From NCBI GenBank assembly GCA_032622095.1, contig CP136063.1:92359980-92423979 (forward strand): a DNA stretch of 64,000 nt, read 5' to 3'. Within the stretch, counting starts at the first letter, position 1; each line of letters opens with the position of its first letter. This DNA is from Siphonodentalium dalli (Eukaryota > Mollusca > Scaphopoda > Gadilida > Siphonodentaliidae). Positions 59,703 through 64,000 of the stretch are shown one piece after another. The translations under genes were made by a program, and so were the position numbers. A model generated the notes under the pieces. It was not told the origin of the DNA. It saw nothing but the letters and a program-made list of their open reading frames with translations, and made no database searches.

Positions 59703-60011
59703 TTGTATACCGATACTATAGGCACTTCAATATATCATTTATACTTTCGCAAGGGAAGAGTTAATCACCGGAAGTATCTTCTTCTACTGCAAGATTTGAT
59801 TGGTCAAGAATTTACTTTCGATTTTGACGAAATTTTTAAATATTTGCTGTCAGTCCTCTTCAGTTTCACTCGGACAGCAGCGGACACCAGATCTATCAAT
59901 TTATGTAACAATGAGCAAGGAAATCTAATTGAGCAGATCATCAAGAATATAGGCGTCGTGATCGATCAGTTATATTCCTCAATTTGGTGGGTAAATGATA
60001 CAATAATTTGA
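59703..60011 (+). CDS. Uncharacterised open frame, 102 codons (doubtful)
   Basis: Starts MYTDTIGTSIYHLYFRKGRV and contains FTFDFDEIFKYLLSVLFSFT. It lies between the TTAAGCGCAA array and the MULE-like element's target site. No domain is recognised and no splice context supports it. It is listed because it is the longest unexplained frame in the region. Confidence 0.15.
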   Translation: MYTDTIGTSIYHLYFRKGRVNHRKYLLLLQDLIGQEFTFDFDEIFKYLLSVLFSFTRTAADTRSINLCNNEQGNLIEQIIKNIGVVIDQLYSSIWWVNDTII

Positions 60012-60365
60012 CGTATTTTCGATGTCGTTTTGACTTCAAAACTTGGTAAAAAAAGCAAGCAAAATAATAGCCTCAGGCAGTTTTCACTAAATTTCAGGAT
60101 GGTCACTAAAAAGTGTACTCCGGCCCCGGCCCCGACTCGGAGAAAATGTGTACTCGGAAGATATATGTTGCATATCTTTTCTACTTTATGGAAAAACAAA
60201 TTTCTTTTGCTAAATTATATGCTACTATGCCAATTTATTCAATATGTGATAAAAATTTTACCGAAAAAATTACTAACATACTTTTTAATAGCATTTTTAC
60301 TTCGAAAACACACTAAAAAGTGTACTCAAAGAAAAAGTGTACCCGAGCTAAATCTTGAATTTCAC

Positions 60366-61477
60366 CACAGTCCTAGGAATCACTGTCCATGTAATATTAA
60401 ATTTGATTAAAATATAACAAATAGATCTAGATATATTACCTCTACTATATAGATATAAGCTACAGTTAGGCAACTTCAGATTTTGTTATTATGTAAATCA
60501 TCACCTCATTGGCTGCAGACCACCCCCTGTGCTCTATCACTAAAACGAACAATTCGATTTTTCGTTCGAAAAAAATGTATTTATCTCCCCACATTTGACA
60601 TGTGACAATTAAGTTAATTGTTCTTAATGTGCTTGTCGGGTCATATCAACTGTACCTTGTCTGAGTTGTACATAAATCGTAATTTTCCATCCAATATTCA
60701 CATTGAATAACTGTCGGCTAAATTATCAAGTGACGTAATTCTGCAAAATTGTTTAAAACGGGAAGTTATCAATCCAGTTCCCTATTACACATTACTTTTG
60801 CAGCCAAACCCAGCACGAGTTATCTCCCATTGCCATTCTTGAGATGCGGAGTTCATTGGGAGCTTGGAATATAAAATTTGCTTTCACATCTCAAGATATC
60901 AACCACCCCCAGGGCCCTACTTGAAAATATATAGATATATTAGTTTGAGATGGTCATTTCTACATTTCTCTAGTAATGAGAATGAGTTAAAATGTGTACT
61001 TAGTAGTGTACAACAGAGCCAGTTTTAACACACCCGACGTCTGTTTACTCACATCCGTAATCACTTTTATTCGGATTATCACCGGTTGGCTATACGCGAA
61101 CGAACTATTTACAGATTGGGTGGTTTTCTCAGAAATGATTAGGAATCCCCGAGAGTTGGACTTGAATGAATATTCGAGGAACTAACAGACATTTTTCTGG
61201 TAAGTGGGTAAAGATAGAAACAATCTGAATACACCAGCGTTTCAAGAAAAAAATACGGAATATGATGATATAAACTCAGAAAGCGAGAATGTTTGTGTGG
61301 CATAAAAATTTGCACTCTTGTAATTTCGTTCAAATCATCTACCAATGAAAATGCAGAACACAAAATTTTTACTTGCCAAACTGGTATATATATTAATATA
61401 ATAACTAACTATAATATATTGATTTAATATTATTAAATAATATTTTATTCAACTAACAGTGATTCCTAGGGACTGTG
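60366..61477. mobile_element. Non-autonomous DNA transposon nested in the left TIR of the MULE-like element
   Basis: Termini CACAGTCCTAGGAATCACTG (60366 on) and its reverse complement at 61456-61477 differ by one base over 21-22. Exact 7-bp copies of ATTTCAC flank it (60359-60365 and 61478-61484). The right TIR of the host element has a single uninterrupted ATTTCAC at the corresponding place, which gives the empty site directly. The interior has no recognisable gene; the frame at 60994-61185 is not convincing. Confidence 0.88.
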
Positions 61478-61981
61478 ATTTCACGCTTCACTATCCACTT
61501 CACAAACATTAAATGTTGTACAATACTTTTAACAGGTTGTAGAAATATATTGGTGATATGAATTAATTATTTTATGCAGTGAAACATATTCAATTCTCAC
61601 ATTTGTCGTGGTGTCAAAAAATGTCATACTCCGGCCAGACGCCGACTCGGGGGAAATTGTGTACTCGGAAGATATATGATATAATTGTATCACTATTATA
61701 CGAATAATATATTATTTCAACGAACTATAAGTCAGCGAAGTCATAGTTATACCAATGTTAACTTCATTCAAACATTACAAATTATTCTTCTATTATAATA
61801 AACTTTACATCCAAATTACATTAAAAAGTGTACTCCGACGTAATCTATCACGCATAAGGTTTGCTTTCGTATTCTCTTATACTTCCGTCACCACAGCTCG
61901 AAGCGGAATATGATCAATATTGTTATTCATGATTGTTTACCCACTAAAACACATTATGAAGGCCCTATGTGACAAGTTTGA

Positions 61982-62263
61982 TGTGTCGTAATTCGCCCTG
62001 TCGATTGTGGTATATTTGCCTTAGCTTTTCTGTTTGAATTTTGTACTACACAAACAACAGGTAACACCTCTTTTGATAAATCCAAACTGCACCAACACCT
62101 TGTAGAGTGTTTAGAACACAAACGATTCTCCATGTTTCCTTCACGAAAGAAGCAGTTGAAACTCAATAAGAAACATGTTTTAAAATATGACTTAGAATTG
62201 GACTGTGATGTATGCCGTTTGCCTAATATATTCGATGACATAGTAGAATGTTCTGCAGAATAA
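61982..62263 (+). pseudogene. Ulp1/C48-like protease C-terminal remnant inside the MULE-like element
   Basis: A stop-to-stop frame of 93 codons with no start. It contains VIRPVDCGIFALAFLFEFC; the DCG-IFALA context around the Cys is the catalytic-cysteine block of Ulp1-family (SUMO-type) cysteine proteases. Next comes FDKSKLHQHLVECLEHKRFS and MFPSRKKQ, a pattern common after that block in invertebrate transposon proteins, and then CDVCRLPNIFDDIVEC, the start of a PHD-like finger. The upstream catalytic His/Asp part and the rest of the finger are missing. The opposite-strand frame 61954-62241 is a shadow. Confidence 0.75.
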
Positions 62264-63216
62264 TGTGATACATGTGTTCACCATATATGTACAAGTGATC
62301 AAATAATTATAAATGCAAGAGCTGTTCCGTTTGAATTAAATGATAACTTAGCCTTATTGCTATGATGTATGGTATAATGACTTTTTAATGTAATTTGGAT
62401 GTCAAGTTTATTATAATAGAAGAATAATTTGTAATGTTTGAATGAAGTTAACATTGGTATAACTATGACTTCGCTGACTTATAGTTCGTTGAAATAATAA
62501 ATTATTCGTATAATAGTGATACAATTATATCATATATTTTCCGAGTACACAATTTCCCCCGAGTCGGCGTCGGGCCGGAGTATGACATTTTTGATACCAC
62601 GACAAATGTGAGAATTGAATATGTTTCACTGCATAAAATAATTAATTCATATCACCAATATATTTCTACAACATGTTAAATGTATTGTACAACATTTAAT
62701 GTTTGTGAAGTGGATAGTGAAGCGTGAAATTCAAGATTTAGCTCGGGTACACTTTTTCTTGGAGTACACTTTTTAGTGTGTTTTCGAAGTAAAAATGCTA
62801 TTAAAAAGTATGTTAGTAATTTTTTCGGTAAATTTTTTATCACATATTGAATAAATTGGCATAGTAGCATATAATTTAGCAAAAGAAATTTGTTTTTCCA
62901 TAAAGTAGAAAAGATATGCAACATATATCTTCCGAGTACACATTTTCTCCGAGTCGGGGCCGGGGCCGGAGTACACTTTTTAGTGACCATCAAATTTCAG
63001 GGCGTCATCAGATGCCAGCTGCTCAGGGACGCTTTAGACTTTACAAGTTACAAAATACATGTGTATGTACACATCGCGGCAATCATTAACCTAAAATTTG
63101 GCTAAATCCTAATGTCAGTAATGAGCTGTTTATAATTTATATTTATTATTATAATCAGAGTTGGTTCCTGCACTTAAAGTGATTTACCTGTATTTATTTA
63201 CCTGTATTCTTGAGCC

Positions 63217-64000
63217 TTATAAGCTTTCGCTTGTTGTGGCTAATACGTTAGTCCTTGATTTCAAATTTGTGTTGCGCATGTCATTGAAATCGTAGTGGAA
63301 TTTATTTTCTTTGTCTCTCCATTGGTCATTAAGAATTGATTTAAATTCATTGATCGTATTTGCCGAGACGCATATATCCGTTAGACCGTTCCATGAATTT
63401 ATATTTCTCGCCACAAAATTGTTGCTTGTCCTTGTACTAGTGAATAGTTCCTTTCTTAATTTTTTACTGTGCCCTCTTGTTCGACTCTCTTTATCCATTA
63501 TCATTGGTAGATCAGCTTCATCATATCCTTCTATTATCTTGAAAATTTGGATCATGTCACATCGTTCTCTCCTGTACTCTAGTGTTGGAATGCCTAGTTT
63601 CCTTATCCTTTCTTCGTACTGCATGCCCCTCAAGCTTGTGACTATTCTCGTGGCTCGTCTCTGTACGCTTTCTATCATGGTTTTGTATTTCTTATAGTGT
63701 GGGTTCCAAATGGATGATCCGTATTCTAATACTGGTCGAACAAAAGATTTGTATAGGATTTTTAGCATCTCTTCATCGATGTAGCTGAAAGTTCTTTTTA
63801 TTATACCTATTCTTTGATTGGCTCTTTGGACGCTCTTTGCAATATGTGTTGAGAATTTCATGTTGTTGTTAAAGATGACTCCTATGTCCTTTTCTTCCGT
63901 GGTTTCCTCTATTTCATAATGTGACTCATTCTCTGTGATGTTGTATTTTTGTCCCGTGTTGCTTTTCCCTATATGCATCACTTTGCATTTTGCTGCGTTA
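63217..64000 (-). CDS. LINE reverse transcriptase C-terminal part, cut by window edge
   Basis: Open from the right window edge (NAAKCKVMHIGKSN) down to a stop at 63217. Order: end of the RT palm/thumb (DIGVIFNNNMKFSTHIAKSV), then the conserved LYKSFVRPVLEYGSSIWNP and VQRRATRIV, then RNINSWNGLTDICVSA and FKSILNDQW. This is the usual C-terminal half of CR1/L2-type LINE RTs, different from the 15-21 kb LINE. The frame is intact over 261 codons. The element's 3' end lies downstream on the minus strand, about 63.1-63.2 kb, where ttcttgagcc/aggtaaataaatac is AT-rich. The catalytic motifs are outside the window. Confidence 0.9.
   Translation of the reverse strand, partial: NAAKCKVMHIGKSNTGQKYNITENESHYEIEETTEEKDIGVIFNNNMKFSTHIAKSVQRANQRIGIIKRTFSYIDEEMLKILYKSFVRPVLEYGSSIWNPHYKKYKTMIESVQRRATRIVTSLRGMQYEERIRKLGIPTLEYRRERCDMIQIFKIIEGYDEADLPMIMDKESRTRGHSKKLRKELFTSTRTSNNFVARNINSWNGLTDICVSANTINEFKSILNDQWRDKENKFHYDFNDMRNTNLKSRTNVLATTSESL

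Larger units (their letters stand above)
60098..62991. mobile_element. Long-TIR DNA transposon with 9-bp target duplication (MULE-like)
   Basis: Ends GATGGTCACT / AGTGACCATC are flanked by the exact 9-bp duplication AAATTTCAG (60089-60097 and 62992-63000). The right terminal inverted repeat is continuous over 62381-62991 (~610 bp). The left one is the same sequence split by another transposon at 60366-61477 (60098-60365 plus 61478 to about 61829). The repeats carry internal modules with GTGTACTC and GACTCGG. The core (61.83-62.38 kb) holds a remnant of a Ulp1-like protease. A 9-bp duplication, very long terminal repeats and a C48 protease together suggest a Mutator-like element; a Zisupton-like element is the alternative. 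No transposase is left. Confidence 0.88.

Noticed and set aside
60030-60410. 126-codon plus-strand frame and its near-identical partner at 62676-62993
   Set aside because: The two are the same TIR read from both ends of the MULE-like element; they do not represent a gene pair.

Overview
This is a 64 kb piece of an animal nuclear genome. It is AT-rich and intron-rich, with GT-AG introns, and it is crowded with small inverted-repeat transposons, a non-LTR retrotransposon and microsatellites. There is no operon structure and no bacterial gene. The modular repeat built on GTTATCATCCGG, the dense MITEs and the two recognisable genes suggest a marine lophotrochozoan, probably a mollusc. The taxon is an inference that was not tested.

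Two host genes lie tail to tail. On the + strand, eleven exons (5096-36199) join in frame with matching phases to give about 411 codons of an SLC17A9-like vesicular nucleotide transporter of the major facilitator superfamily. Only the short first coding exon is missing. On the - strand, three exons (56143 down to 37764) encode the N-terminal half of a TRIC (TMEM38) intracellular monovalent cation channel. It has a 16.8 kb first intron and one extra base in each of exons 2 and 3, and it runs into a 100-base assembly gap (37664-37763) that sits inside a repeat. I could not find its remaining exons.

Almost everything else is transposon-derived. Intron 6 of the transporter holds a nearly full-length but decayed LINE (about 15.1-21.15 kb). 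Its ORF1 carries an unrecognised N-terminal domain, a coiled coil, an acidic linker and an SGNH-hydrolase-like domain; its ORF2 carries an endonuclease and a reverse transcriptase. Intron 7 holds a decayed Tigger/pogo transposon (25672-28055) nested in a MITE. At the right end, a 2.9 kb element with 9-bp target duplications, ~610-bp terminal inverted repeats and a remnant of a Ulp1-like protease (60098-62991) has itself been hit by a second transposon (60366-61477). A second LINE is cut by the right window edge.

Several MITE families recur: TTAA/CCCTTT-ended hairpins, TA/CAGTAATGCC palindromes, a family built on the motif AATGAGGTCCCCAGAGGG, hAT-like elements with 8-bp duplications, and others. 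There are also a ~2 kb palindrome of G/C-tract tandem units (41.69-43.72 kb), a palindromic GCGGTATACCGC array (58.13-58.61 kb), a TTAAGCGCAA array (58.95-59.66 kb) and a ~400-bp near-perfect inverted repeat just after the transporter stop codon. No tRNA, rRNA or CRISPR array was seen.
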